Below are positions 5,660 to 16,081 of a stretch of DNA of 34,527 nucleotides, piece by piece. Position 1 is the first letter of the stretch; each line of letters opens with the position of its first letter. The notes under the pieces were generated by a model. That model saw only the letters and a program-made list of their open reading frames with translations. It was not told the origin of the DNA and made no database searches. This DNA comes from an uncultured Clostridia bacterium (GTDB lineage: Bacteria; Bacillota; Clostridia; Oscillospirales; CAG-272): contig CALYAD010000041.1 of assembly GCA_944393415.1 (NCBI GenBank), positions 1 to 34,527 of the forward strand, read 5' to 3'. Position numbers and translations under genes: made by a program.

Positions 5660-8185
5660 TTACAAGCTGTTTTGCTCGGTACGATTTATGATGTCCTCCT
5701 GCAGACTTCTTGACAGGGTCGTAAACAGCGCCGAATACCCCGCCACACGCACAACCAGCGAACGGTACTTTTCCGGATGCTTCTGCGCGTCTCTGAGCGT
5801 TTCGCGGCTGACCACATTGAACTGCATATGGCTGCCCTTACGGTCAAAGTACCCGCGCACAAGCGCCGCAAAGCTTTCAAGACCGCTCCTGCCCTCCAGC
5901 GCCGACGGATGGAATTTCATATTGAACAGCGTTCCGTTGGACGCTATGAAATGGTCCAGCTTTGAGACCGAGTTCGCCGCGGCGGTCGGTCCTTTAATGT
6001 CTCTGCCCGCCGAGGGAGAAACTCCGTCGGCTACGGGCGTATAAGCGAGCCGCCCGTCCGGAGTGGCTCCTGTCTGGGCGCCGAGCGGTACGTTTGCCGA
6101 TACCGGGTATAGCCCCGCCTGGAATATACCGCCCCGCGGGTTACGGAAGTTCTGAAGCGGCCTTGTATATGTATACGCCATTTCTCTCGCCAGAGCGTCC
6201 ACCTCATCGTCGTCGTTTCCGAATTTAACGACCGAGTTTATATCCTCAAGCAGTTGTTTGTATTTCCTTTTTTTATCTTCCGTGGCTCTGTTCTCCCTGA
6301 TCGTCTCGTATATCGCCCTGATATCGTCGTCGTTCAGCTCCTTACCGGCGTCGGCTATCTTCTCTGCCACCTTAACCGTCAGCTTTTCCGCCATTGCGCC
6401 GTCCATTTCCTCGCCGTAATTGTTCTCAAGCGCTTCCTTTATAAAGGACAGCGTGTATTTCCGCTCGTCGAACACAAGCTTTTTCACCGCATAAAAGGAG
6501 TCCGCAATATTTGCCACGCCGAAGCCCTGAGGCCCGGTGAAATTATATACCGCGCCGCCCTCCTGAACGCTTTTCCCACACCCTATGCAGTCGTCCACCA
6601 TAGACGACTCAAACGGAAGCGGACACCGCTCTGCGTGCGCCAGATCTATCGCGTTATCGGCGTTGACCAGCAGAGAGAGAAAATAATCCATCTGCGTCTT
6701 GTACGCCGCCTTGAATTCCTCAAAGGTTTTTATATTACTCACGTCGCCGGTATCCGGTCCTATCCGGACACCCCCGTCCATACCGCCGGAAAATACCATC
6801 TCAAGCGGTCTGCACATATTAAAGAAAGCCGCGTCATGCCAGCCGTCGGTCTTTGCCGCCTTCTGCGGCTCGACGCATCCTATAATATTGTAGTCCCTTG
6901 CGTCCTCAATCGTAAGTCCGCGGCTTAAGAGCGCCGGGATGATCACCTCGTCGTTATAGTAAGCAGGGAAGCCTATGCCCGTGCGGGTCAGCTCCGCCGC
7001 ACGTATCATGAACTCATGCGGCGTGCCGTTCCATATACGCACCGAAAACGACGGCTGCGGCAGAAAAACGTGCTCCGTCGCGGTTATTGACATAAACGAA
7101 AGGTCGTTTGTCGCGTCAAGACCTTCGCCGGTCTGCCCGCCGGCTATCAGGTTCTGGAAAAGGCTGTAGCCCGCAAAGCCCTCTGCCGAGACCGCGTCCC
7201 GGCATTTGTTGAGATCATTGAGCTTTACCCATACGCAGTCCATCAGCTCCTGCGCCTGCTCGCGCGTAAGTCTTCCGGAATCGATATCCTTCCTATAATA
7301 AGGATACATATACTGGTCGAAGCGTCCCGGAGAAATGGAATGTCCGCTTGATTCCATCTGCAGCAGCATCTGTACAAACCAAAACGACTGGCACGCCTCA
7401 TAAAAGCCCTCAGCTCCGTTTTCCGGAACAGACTCGCATATTCTTGATATATTTTCAAGCTCTCTTTTTCTTACCGGGTCCGCTGTATTTTTCGCCAGCT
7501 TCGCGGCGAGCGCCGAATAACGCTTTGCGTACATTATCGCAGCTTTGCAGCTAAGTATCACGGCGTTCAGAAAATGACTGCGTTTAGCGTAATCAGCATC
7601 CCCGCAGGATAGGCCGGAAAGAGCATCCTCCGCCTCCTTGATTATGCCTTTATAGCCGACCCTGAGTACCTTCGGATAATCCACCGTTATATGCCCGATA
7701 CCGTTATAAAAATAGTTGCCAGGAGTAAATATATTATGCTCTATCGCCGCTCGGGTCTCCTTTGTCATGTACTCCGAGGCGAGCTCCGAGGTGGTCTTGC
7801 CCTTCCAGTATTTATATACCTGCCTCAGAGTCTCTTTACATTCTTCAGATATGTAGAACGGGTCGGCGCTCCGGTGCTCAACCGTATCAAATTCGGCTTC
7901 CAGCCACTCAAAGGAATATTCCGGGAATACCTGACACCCTCTCGGCGCTTTTGTGGCTGAGCCGACTATCAGTTCATCGTCTCTTATAACAATAGGAATA
8001 TTTTCGAGTATATGGTAAAACGCTTTTGCCCGGCGGGTTATTATAGGCTCACCCTCCGTCTGCTTATAGGATTCCGTCAGCAGTACCGCCCTGTCCGCTT
8101 CGATCTGCGGCATTTTCTCAAACAGCGCGGAAACAAGCCTCGGTATCCTCTCGGATCTTTTTATAGGCTCTGCATAGAATTCCAT
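5660..8185 (-). CDS. B12-independent propanediol/glycerol dehydratase-type glycyl radical enzyme
   Basis: An 841-residue glycyl radical enzyme predicted to dehydrate 1,2-propanediol to propionaldehyde inside the compartment. The radical glycine is G816 in VRVAGYSALF. The thiyl cysteine and general base are C437 and E439 (GCVEPQ). H165 (NGIGH), H282/S283 (SGHS) and D451 (GWHDAAFFN) match the substrate-binding histidines, serine and aspartate of Clostridium butyricum glycerol dehydratase (H164, H281, S282, C433, E435, D447). That argues for a diol dehydratase and against choline lyase or formate lyase. About 50 extra residues lie between the cysteine and the glycine, largely near EKIADAGKELNDDDIRAIYE. 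AGGA sits just before the ATG, and a consensus promoter lies 50 bases upstream. Propanediol is preferred over glycerol because of the aldolase in the operon. Confidence 0.94.
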   Translation of the reverse strand: MEFYAEPIKRSERIPRLVSALFEKMPQIEADRAVLLTESYKQTEGEPIITRRAKAFYHILENIPIVIRDDELIVGSATKAPRGCQVFPEYSFEWLEAEFDTVEHRSADPFYISEECKETLRQVYKYWKGKTTSELASEYMTKETRAAIEHNIFTPGNYFYNGIGHITVDYPKVLRVGYKGIIKEAEDALSGLSCGDADYAKRSHFLNAVILSCKAAIMYAKRYSALAAKLAKNTADPVRKRELENISRICESVPENGAEGFYEACQSFWFVQMLLQMESSGHSISPGRFDQYMYPYYRKDIDSGRLTREQAQELMDCVWVKLNDLNKCRDAVSAEGFAGYSLFQNLIAGGQTGEGLDATNDLSFMSITATEHVFLPQPSFSVRIWNGTPHEFMIRAAELTRTGIGFPAYYNDEVIIPALLSRGLTIEDARDYNIIGCVEPQKAAKTDGWHDAAFFNMCRPLEMVFSGGMDGGVRIGPDTGDVSNIKTFEEFKAAYKTQMDYFLSLLVNADNAIDLAHAERCPLPFESSMVDDCIGCGKSVQEGGAVYNFTGPQGFGVANIADSFYAVKKLVFDERKYTLSFIKEALENNYGEEMDGAMAEKLTVKVAEKIADAGKELNDDDIRAIYETIRENRATEDKKRKYKQLLEDINSVVKFGNDDDEVDALAREMAYTYTRPLQNFRNPRGGIFQAGLYPVSANVPLGAQTGATPDGRLAYTPVADGVSPSAGRDIKGPTAAANSVSKLDHFIASNGTLFNMKFHPSALEGRSGLESFAALVRGYFDRKGSHMQFNVVSRETLRDAQKHPEKYRSLVVRVAGYSALFTTLSRSLQEDIINRTEQNSL

Positions 8186-8232
8186 ATGGTTTCCTTTCGT
8201 TTTATTTCCGTTTTATATTAATTATTATTCAG

Positions 8233-8261
8233 ATTATATCATATTTATGATGTTTTGTCAA
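8233..8261 (-). promoter_or_regulatory. Consensus SigA promoter of the microcompartment operon
   Basis: On the minus strand, TTGACA (8256-8261) is followed by exactly 17 bases and TATAAT (8233-8238), with TG one base before the -10 box (extended -10). Both hexamers match consensus perfectly. It lies about 50 bases upstream of the glycyl radical enzyme start and in front of the whole operon. Confidence 0.85.
8238..8251. promoter_or_regulatory. Candidate operator: 6-2-6 palindrome in promoter spacer
   Basis: ATCATA-AA-TATGAT on the minus strand is a perfect inverted repeat that fills most of the spacer and touches the -10 box. Its placement would let a bound repressor block RNA polymerase. The protein that binds is not known. 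AT-richness makes a chance palindrome possible. Confidence 0.45.
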
Positions 8262-8341
8262 GTGTTTTTTCTTTTATTTTTTTGATTTTTGTTGTTTTTG
8301 TTTTGTTTTTATTTATGAGCATTGTTTCGGAAGTTTCAGGA

Positions 8342-8353
8342 TTATCATGATAA
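8342..8353. promoter_or_regulatory. Perfect 12-bp palindrome TTATCATGATAA
   Basis: A self-complementary 12-mer about 80 bases upstream of the operon -35 box. It shares the ATCAT/ATGAT half-sites with the palindrome in the promoter spacer, so it could be an auxiliary binding site. It lies just past the hairpin that follows tgt. Confidence 0.3.
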
Positions 8354-8356
8354 ACT

Positions 8357-8386
8357 TAAGGGAACTTCCACAAAGAAGTTCCCTTA
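8357..8386 (-). terminator. Hairpin after tgt (AAGGGAACTTC family)
   Basis: A 12-bp perfect stem with a 6-base loop, starting 7 bases after the tgt stop. The following minus-strand sequence is AAGTTTATC, so the T-tract is weak. It probably ends tgt transcription before the microcompartment promoter. A close relative lies at 28471-28502. Confidence 0.6.
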
Positions 8387-8392
8387 CCTGAC

Positions 8393-9577
<1,185 letters not shown>

Positions 9578-9598
9578 CTAATTAGATTTTTGCCCAAA

Positions 9599-11800
9599 TC
9601 ATTTTCTCTTGAACCAATGCTCGATTTCATTTTTCGGAAGCTCATAAGCTACAGGGCGTCCGTGCGGACAGAACCTTATAGCTCGGTCTGACAGTACCCT
9701 GCGGCATATCCAGTCCACATGTTCTCCGGTATACACTCTGCCGGCCTTTATCGCAGCCTTGCAGGACGCGCTGTACAGCGCTTGCTCATAAAAAATGCTG
9801 TGCGCTGTTCCGAGGCTCCCCGTTCCCGACGCAAGCTGTCCCGCCGCGGTAACAAAAAACGTTTCCGCCTCTTCGGAGGAAAGGGCTTGAGGAATGGCCG
9901 TTATGCTGACTATATTGCCGCCTTCGTGTATACAGTAATCAAATCCTGTGGCGCGCAAGTCGTCGGAGTATTCCGAAACGGCCGCCGCTTCCTCTGGCGA
10001 AAGAGTTACCTCGAGCGGCATTATAAGTATCTGGCCGGCAGACCCAGAGGAGATATTTTTTTTCATATCCTCAAAAAGGATTCTCTCGTGCGCCGCGTGC
10101 TTATCTATCATAAGCATTACTCCTTCGGTCTCGACGAGGATATAGGAATTGAAAACCTCTCCGATTATCCGATACTCAGGAACCTCCCCGATATCCGAAA
10201 CAGCGGAGTCCCTTGGTATGTGACTTACCGAATATATGCCTTTGCTTTCGTTTTTTTCCGCCTTCGACGTTACCCCGGACGGTGTTTTCACCTCTTTATC
10301 CCCTGAAGCGCCATCCGACTGCAGACTGCCTTGGAACTTACCCTCCGGCTCCGGGGCCTGTCCTGAGCGTTCAGTACCCGAGGTATCCGTTGTACCGATA
10401 ACCCGGTTTATATCCGAGACCGTTTTTCCCTCTGAGCCCGCCTCATCCTTATTATATGGGACATCTACGCTGCGCACAGCCCAGTCCGTTTCCGCGAGTA
10501 TGTCGTTCTTATTTGCGGAGGAAAGAGGTATCCTGCCGTCGATCGACGAGTCGAACGCATAAGGCAGGGGCGGCTCTCCGGCATCCTTTTCCCTGCCAAA
10601 ACGAAGATGCGGGGGTAAAGCCTCCTCGCCGCTGAGAGGATATGCGTGTCTTAACGGGATAACTCCTCCTTCGGCTTCATTTTTATCAAAAGAAAGCTGA
10701 CGGTTTTCCCGGGCTTCGTCTTTGCCGTCCTTTAAAGGGACAAAAGCGCTGATTACCCGTGACTCTCTCCTTGCCTCATCCTTGGTTTTAAGCTGAAAAA
10801 CAGGTCTTGCCAGATTCTTTTGGAGCGATGTTCTGACCGCCGAGTAAACGGCGTCGAATACCGCCTGTTCGTTTGAGAACTTTACCTCCAGCTTAGTCGG
10901 ATGAACGTTGACGTCCACAAGCGCCGGATGTATTTTTATTTCCAGTACACATACCGGAAATTTTTCCGCCGGAATATATGAGGTGAAAGCCTGTTCTATC
11001 GCCGCCATAGCCGTGCGGCTCTTTACGTACCTGCCGTTAATGAAAAAATTCTGATAGTTGCGGTTTGCCCTGATATTTTCCGGAGTACCCACATATCCGG
11101 TAACCTCGATGCCGCCCGTAAGCCCGTTTACCTCGCACAGCTTCTGCGCAAATTCTCGCCCGAGCACCGCGTAAATACAGCTTTTCAGATTTCCGTCCCC
11201 GGCCGTGTCAAAGCGCACCGTTCCGTCAGAAATAAGCTTGATTGAAATATCCGGTCTCGACAAAGCTATTTTTTCCACCACCGCCGCCACAGCCATTGCC
11301 TCGGATACATCCTTTTTAAGGAATTTTCTTCTTGCCGGCACGTTGGCAAACAGCTCTTCTACAATAATCGTGGTTCCGTCCCTGCATCCTCTTTCCATTA
11401 TTTCCTGTATCTCTCCGCCGACACAGGTAAGCTGGGTGCCCATTGCCGATGAGCGCTGCTTTGTCATTATACGCAGCTTTGAGACCGCGCCTATTGCAGC
11501 CAGCGCCTCTCCCCTGAAGCCAAGAGTCATGATACCGTCAAGATCCGCCTCGTCGTGTATCTTGCTTGTAGCGTGCCTTTTTATACATACCGGAACATCT
11601 TCTCTTGACATTCCGCAGCCGTCGTCCGATACACGTATAAATGTGGTCCCGCCGCGTTTTATTTCAACCGTGACCTTACCCGCGCCGGCGTCTATAGCGT
11701 TTTCGAGCAGCTCCTTGACCACCGACGCCGGTCGGTCCACCACCTCTCCGGCCGCTATAAGATTAGCCACCTGCGGGTCGAGCACATTTATTATTCCCAT
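9599..11800 (-). CDS. mutL: DNA mismatch repair protein MutL (endonuclease type)
   Basis: A 733-residue MutL. The N-terminal GHKL ATPase has E30 and N34 (KELLENAIDAGA), DDGCGM at 59-64 and GFRGEAL at 94-100. The C-terminal dimerisation/endonuclease domain carries the metal-binding motif DKHAAHERILFE (about 566-577), an SCKAAIKAG segment and CPHGRP, as expected of organisms without MutH. The central linker of roughly 200 residues is low-complexity and poorly conserved. The start at 11800 is chosen because AGGAAGGG lies nine bases upstream and the family begins at GIINVLDP; the frame stays open upstream to 11947 but that part is not MutL-like. Located 139 bases after mutS. Confidence 0.96.
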   Translation of the reverse strand: MGIINVLDPQVANLIAAGEVVDRPASVVKELLENAIDAGAGKVTVEIKRGGTTFIRVSDDGCGMSREDVPVCIKRHATSKIHDEADLDGIMTLGFRGEALAAIGAVSKLRIMTKQRSSAMGTQLTCVGGEIQEIMERGCRDGTTIIVEELFANVPARRKFLKKDVSEAMAVAAVVEKIALSRPDISIKLISDGTVRFDTAGDGNLKSCIYAVLGREFAQKLCEVNGLTGGIEVTGYVGTPENIRANRNYQNFFINGRYVKSRTAMAAIEQAFTSYIPAEKFPVCVLEIKIHPALVDVNVHPTKLEVKFSNEQAVFDAVYSAVRTSLQKNLARPVFQLKTKDEARRESRVISAFVPLKDGKDEARENRQLSFDKNEAEGGVIPLRHAYPLSGEEALPPHLRFGREKDAGEPPLPYAFDSSIDGRIPLSSANKNDILAETDWAVRSVDVPYNKDEAGSEGKTVSDINRVIGTTDTSGTERSGQAPEPEGKFQGSLQSDGASGDKEVKTPSGVTSKAEKNESKGIYSVSHIPRDSAVSDIGEVPEYRIIGEVFNSYILVETEGVMLMIDKHAAHERILFEDMKKNISSGSAGQILIMPLEVTLSPEEAAAVSEYSDDLRATGFDYCIHEGGNIVSITAIPQALSSEEAETFFVTAAGQLASGTGSLGTAHSIFYEQALYSASCKAAIKAGRVYTGEHVDWICRRVLSDRAIRFCPHGRPVAYELPKNEIEHWFKRK

Positions 11801-11939
11801 TTTCTGTGACCCTTCCTTTCTTATGTCAAAGCACGTTCGCTCCGGAGCGGCTAAAATTAAGCGACTCACGGCCTTTCTCCTGATAAGTGTACCGCTTTCT
11901 TTTTCCCCTATGTTTTTCAGCCCCGGTTTATACATGGCG

Positions 11940-14522
11940 TCATACAAGCTTTTTAAGCTCGTAAATAAAGTTAAGCGCCTCTATGGGTGTGATGGTGTTA
12001 ATGTCGCATTTTCTTATTTTGTCTGCGATCTCCGCATTGCTGATATCCTCAAAGGAGATGTTATCCTCCGTTTTCTCCTCCTTCACCGTATGCCCCGCCG
12101 GTATCTGAGAGCCCGCTTCCGTCTCCGCCAGAATATCCTTTGCCCGCCTGATTATCTCTCCGGGTATACCCGCGAGCTTCGCCACCTCTATACCATAGCT
12201 GTCGTCCGCCGTTCCTCTTACTATCTTTCTCAGGAAAATTATATCGTCGCCCTTTTTCTTTGCCGCGATATTATAATTTACTATTCCGTCCGAAGTGTCC
12301 TCCAGCTCGGTCAGCTCATGGTAATGCGTAGCGAACAGGGTTTTGGAGCCGAGCTTTTTCCCCGCCGTATACTCCGCAACCGCGCGCGCTATGCTCATTC
12401 CGTCGAAAGTGCTTGTCCCTCTTCCTATCTCATCGTATATTATCAGCGAACGCTTCGTGGCGTTCTTGAGTATATATGCCACTTCGTTCATTTCAAGCAT
12501 AAACGTAGACTGACCGGAAGCCAGATCATCCGACGCCCCCACTCTTGTGAAAAGCTTGTCTACCAAACCTATATGCGCCTCCGACGCCGGAACAAACGAG
12601 CCCGCCTGAGCCATCAAGGCTATCAGCGCGACCTGCCTCATATATGTGGATTTTCCCGCCATATTTGGTCCTGTTATCAGCATCAGACGATTAGACGAGG
12701 TATCCAGCTCCGTGTCGTTCGGCACAAAATAACTGTCTCGCACAAACTGTTCCACCACGGGATGACGTCCGTCCTTTATATATATCCTGTCGTCATACGC
12801 AACCTCGGGACGTACATAGTTATTGCGGGAAGCGACCTCGGCAAGGCTTACGTAGACGTCAAGCAGCGCCAGCAGCGCCGCGTTGTTCTGAATGACCTTT
12901 GTCTTATCCGCCGTTTCATCCCTTAGCCGGCAGAAGATATCATATTCAAGCGCGCATATCTTCTCCGACGCTCCGAGTATCTCCGACTCAAGCTCCTTGA
13001 GCTTCGGTGTGATATATCTTTCAGCTCCGGTAAGCGTCTGCTTGCGTATGTAGTAGTCCGGTATCTGCTCCTTATTTGAATTGGTGATCTCAATATAATA
13101 ACCGAACACACGGTTATATCCGCATTTCAGCTTGGAAATTCCGGTCGCCTTCCGCTCCTCTTCAACAAGCTCGTCAAGATATTTCTGGCTGTTCGACAAC
13201 AGGCCGCGAAGCCGGTCAAGCTCTTCGTTTACGCCGTCGTTTATCATACCGCCCTCCCTTACAAGGAACGGAAGCTCAGGCTTAAGATTTCTGTTGAGCT
13301 CGCCTATAAGCTCCTCAAGCGCGTCAAAGCCGTCTCTGAGCTCCTTAAGCTCCGCGCACCGAACGTCCTGCATCAGAGCGATTATCGGTCTTATCACCGA
13401 CAGCGTGTCAGCCACTGCCCTGAGATCTCTGGCGTTGCCCGTGCCGTAAACGACCTTAGCCATTACCCTCTCCATATCAAGCACGGACTTTAAATTCTCC
13501 CCTATCTCCTCGCGCAGCATAAAATCGTTTTTAAGCTCTTCCACCGCTTCCTGCCTTCGCGTTATATAGTAGGTGTTCACGAGCGGGAGCTCCAGCCATT
13601 TTCTTAACAGTCTCGCTCCCATGGAGGTACGCGTCCTGTCAAGTACCCATAAAAGAGAACCCTTTTTTTCTTTGGTTCGCATCGTTTCGCAAATTTCAAG
13701 ATTGCGCCTGGTGTTAGGATCAATTTCAAGAAACTGTCCGTCTGTATAAATATTCAGATTTTTTATATATGAAATATCCGTTTTCTGATTTTCGGAAACA
13801 TACCCCAAAAGAGCGCCTACGGCCGATATCAGCGCCGGTGATTCTCCGTCCCTGACCGCTCCGCCTTTACCGAACTTACGCTTTACGGTAAGCATTGCCT
13901 TACCGTAATCAAACCTTTCCTCCTCTTTGTCGCTTACCATGGCTTTTAATCTGTTTCTCAGGTAATCGGAAAGCTTTGGATAATCGGATAAGGCGGTATT
14001 CAAAAGCAATTCCCGCGGAGAGTACGCCTCTATCTCCGTCATTATCCTGTTCTCAAGCCCGCCTCCTTTCAGAGACGTGGCGGCAATGTCTCCGGTGGAC
14101 GCGTCAACAAAAGCGAGTCCCGCCTCGCCGGACATCAGACAGAGCGCGCAGAGGTAATTGTTCTGCTTATCGTCCAGCATTTTACTGTCGGTCACTGTTC
14201 CGGGAGTGATTATTCGTACTATATCGCGCCGGACTATTCCCTTGGCGCTTGCCGGATCCTCCATCTGTTCACATATCACGACCTTATGCCCTTTTTCCAC
14301 AAGCTTTGCTATATAGCCGTCCGCCGAGTGATACGGCACTCCGCACATCGGAGCCCTTTCAGCCTCGCCGCAGTCCCTGCCGGTAAGCGTAAGATCGAGC
14401 AGTTTTGAAGCCTCCTTGGCGTCGTCGAAAAAGAGCTCATAAAAGTCACCGAGCCTATAAAAAAGAAACGCGTCCGGATACTGCTTTTTAATATCCAGAT
14501 ATTGGAGCATCATCGGTGTCAT
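11940..14522 (-). CDS. mutS: DNA mismatch recognition ATPase MutS
   Basis: An 860-residue MutS that finds mispairs and recruits MutL. The mismatch-contacting F-x-E motif is F27-Y-E29 (LGDFYELFF). Walker A is GPNMAGKST (618-626). The Walker B/signature region reads IIYDEIGRGTSTFDGMSIA, and ATHYHELTELE follows. Full domain order (mismatch-binding, connector, lever, clamp, ATPase) is kept with no truncation. The ATG at 14522 has an AAAGGA about 14 bases upstream; a second methionine three codons on is possible. It starts 27 bases after the miaB stop, so the two genes are co-transcribed. Confidence 0.97.
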   Translation of the reverse strand: MTPMMLQYLDIKKQYPDAFLFYRLGDFYELFFDDAKEASKLLDLTLTGRDCGEAERAPMCGVPYHSADGYIAKLVEKGHKVVICEQMEDPASAKGIVRRDIVRIITPGTVTDSKMLDDKQNNYLCALCLMSGEAGLAFVDASTGDIAATSLKGGGLENRIMTEIEAYSPRELLLNTALSDYPKLSDYLRNRLKAMVSDKEEERFDYGKAMLTVKRKFGKGGAVRDGESPALISAVGALLGYVSENQKTDISYIKNLNIYTDGQFLEIDPNTRRNLEICETMRTKEKKGSLLWVLDRTRTSMGARLLRKWLELPLVNTYYITRRQEAVEELKNDFMLREEIGENLKSVLDMERVMAKVVYGTGNARDLRAVADTLSVIRPIIALMQDVRCAELKELRDGFDALEELIGELNRNLKPELPFLVREGGMINDGVNEELDRLRGLLSNSQKYLDELVEEERKATGISKLKCGYNRVFGYYIEITNSNKEQIPDYYIRKQTLTGAERYITPKLKELESEILGASEKICALEYDIFCRLRDETADKTKVIQNNAALLALLDVYVSLAEVASRNNYVRPEVAYDDRIYIKDGRHPVVEQFVRDSYFVPNDTELDTSSNRLMLITGPNMAGKSTYMRQVALIALMAQAGSFVPASEAHIGLVDKLFTRVGASDDLASGQSTFMLEMNEVAYILKNATKRSLIIYDEIGRGTSTFDGMSIARAVAEYTAGKKLGSKTLFATHYHELTELEDTSDGIVNYNIAAKKKGDDIIFLRKIVRGTADDSYGIEVAKLAGIPGEIIRRAKDILAETEAGSQIPAGHTVKEEKTEDNISFEDISNAEIADKIRKCDINTITPIEALNFIYELKKLV

Positions 14523-14549
14523 AGTAAATGATATATCCTTTCAGGTAAT

Positions 14550-15995
14550 TTAAATCAGTATATCGCCCTCGTCCGCCTCTGAAAGCCGACCGTAAAGCAT
14601 ATGAGACTCGGCGCCTTCGATATAAAGCGTTACGTACTTTCCCGTCAGCCCGTCCTCGCCGTCGAAATGAACGAGCCTGTTGGTTTCTGTGCGCGCCGTA
14701 AATTTATCCTTATCCGTTTTGCTTCTTCCCTCAACCAGAGCACGAACACGCTTTCCCACGTATATCTGATTTTTATCCTTTGATATCCGGCTCTGAAGCT
14801 GTATCAGGCGCGAAAACCGCTCTTTCTTTACATCCTCCGGTATCTGGTCCTTCATCTCTGCCGCCGGAGTACCGACCCTCTTAGAATAAATAAAAGAATA
14901 AATATTATCGTAGCCGACTCTTGAAAGCATGTCGAGCGTCGCGGAAAAATCCTCCTCGGTCTCACCGGGAAAGCCGACTATTATGTCAGTGGTTATCGCT
15001 ATTCCCGGTATCCTTTTCCTCATATAATCCACAAGCGACAGATAATGCGCAGCCGTATAGCGTCGGTTCATCAGCTTAAGTATCCTGTCGCTTCCCGACT
15101 GCAGCGGAAGATGAAAGCGCCGCGATATCCCCACTCTCCCGCTTTCCGGAGGATTTGCCGCCATAACGTCGATCAGCTCATAAGTCGCGTCCTTCGGGTG
15201 ACTGGTCATAAAATGAATTACCGCCTCGCCTTCAAGCGAGCATATGTCCCCAAGCAGCCCGGCAAAGCCGTAGCCATCACGGCCAACGGGTCTGTAGGAA
15301 TTGACGTTCTGCCCAAGCAGCGTTATCTCCTTGACGCCCGAGGAGATCAGAGAACGCACCTCTTCTATCACCGCCTCCGGCTCACGGCTTCTCTCCCTTC
15401 CGCGCACATAGGGAACGATACAGTAAGTACAGAAATTATCGCACCCGTACATTATGGATACCATCGCCTCCGGCGCACCGGGCTCCCGGCTGACCGGCAG
15501 TCCCTCAGAAATAACCGAGATATCGTTATCTATCCAGAACCTCCGTTCTTTATCGGCTATCACTCCGTATAAAATCTCCGGAAAACGGTGCATAAGCGTT
15601 GTTCCGAGAAGAAAATCAATATACGGATATCTCTTTTTTATATCCTCAAGCCTGTGCTCCTGCGAAACCATGCAGCCGCATATTCCTATTATAAGCGAAG
15701 GCTTTTTTTCCTTGCAATGCTTGTAGCCGCCTGTAATTGACAGCGCTTTGAGCTCCGCGTGCTCGCGCACCGCGCAGGTATTGACAAGTATAAGGTCGGC
15801 TTCCTCCGGAACCGTCGTTTTTTTGAATCCCATCTTCTCCGCCATTCCGAGAAGCCTCTCGCTGTCGGAAACATTCTGCTGACAGCCGAAGGTCTGTATA
15901 AATACCTTCCCGCCTCCGACGACCTCCCGGACGCGCTCCATATACTCAAACTGTTTATCGGTTTCTTGCCTTGAGAGAATAACACTGTTTTTCAT
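14550..15995 (-). CDS. miaB: tRNA-2-methylthio-N6-dimethylallyladenosine synthase
   Basis: A 481-residue methylthiotransferase that adds the 2-methylthio group to i6A37 of tRNAs reading UNN codons. N-terminal cluster ligands are C38 (FGCQQN), C74 (NTCAVREHA) and C108 (GICGCM). The radical SAM triad is C185, C189, C192 (GCDNFCTYC), followed by IVPYVRGRERSR. The C-terminal TRAM domain begins near VGKRVRALVEG. The FGCQQN form and NTCAVRE favour MiaB over MtaB or RimO. The ribosome binding site is weak. It lies 86 bases after the Gx-transporter gene and immediately before mutS, a common clostridial order. Confidence 0.96.
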   Translation of the reverse strand: MKNSVILSRQETDKQFEYMERVREVVGGGKVFIQTFGCQQNVSDSERLLGMAEKMGFKKTTVPEEADLILVNTCAVREHAELKALSITGGYKHCKEKKPSLIIGICGCMVSQEHRLEDIKKRYPYIDFLLGTTLMHRFPEILYGVIADKERRFWIDNDISVISEGLPVSREPGAPEAMVSIMYGCDNFCTYCIVPYVRGRERSREPEAVIEEVRSLISSGVKEITLLGQNVNSYRPVGRDGYGFAGLLGDICSLEGEAVIHFMTSHPKDATYELIDVMAANPPESGRVGISRRFHLPLQSGSDRILKLMNRRYTAAHYLSLVDYMRKRIPGIAITTDIIVGFPGETEEDFSATLDMLSRVGYDNIYSFIYSKRVGTPAAEMKDQIPEDVKKERFSRLIQLQSRISKDKNQIYVGKRVRALVEGRSKTDKDKFTARTETNRLVHFDGEDGLTGKYVTLYIEGAESHMLYGRLSEADEGDILI

Positions 15996-16081
15996 AAATT
16001 CATTTTCAGCTTCGCGTAATCCGAAGCTTCCTTTCCGTAACGGGAATATTATTGCGCCGACGCTTTACCCGCACAACCGTT

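Noticed and set aside
11801..11947. Extension of mutL to the ATG at 11947
   Set aside because: The extra 49 residues are not MutL-like, while the ATG at 11800 has a strong ribosome binding site and the family's normal start.
11205..12926. A 573-codon open frame on the plus strand
   Set aside because: It is antisense to mutL and mutS, has no ribosome binding site and no recognisable domain; the minus-strand genes have all their motifs intact.
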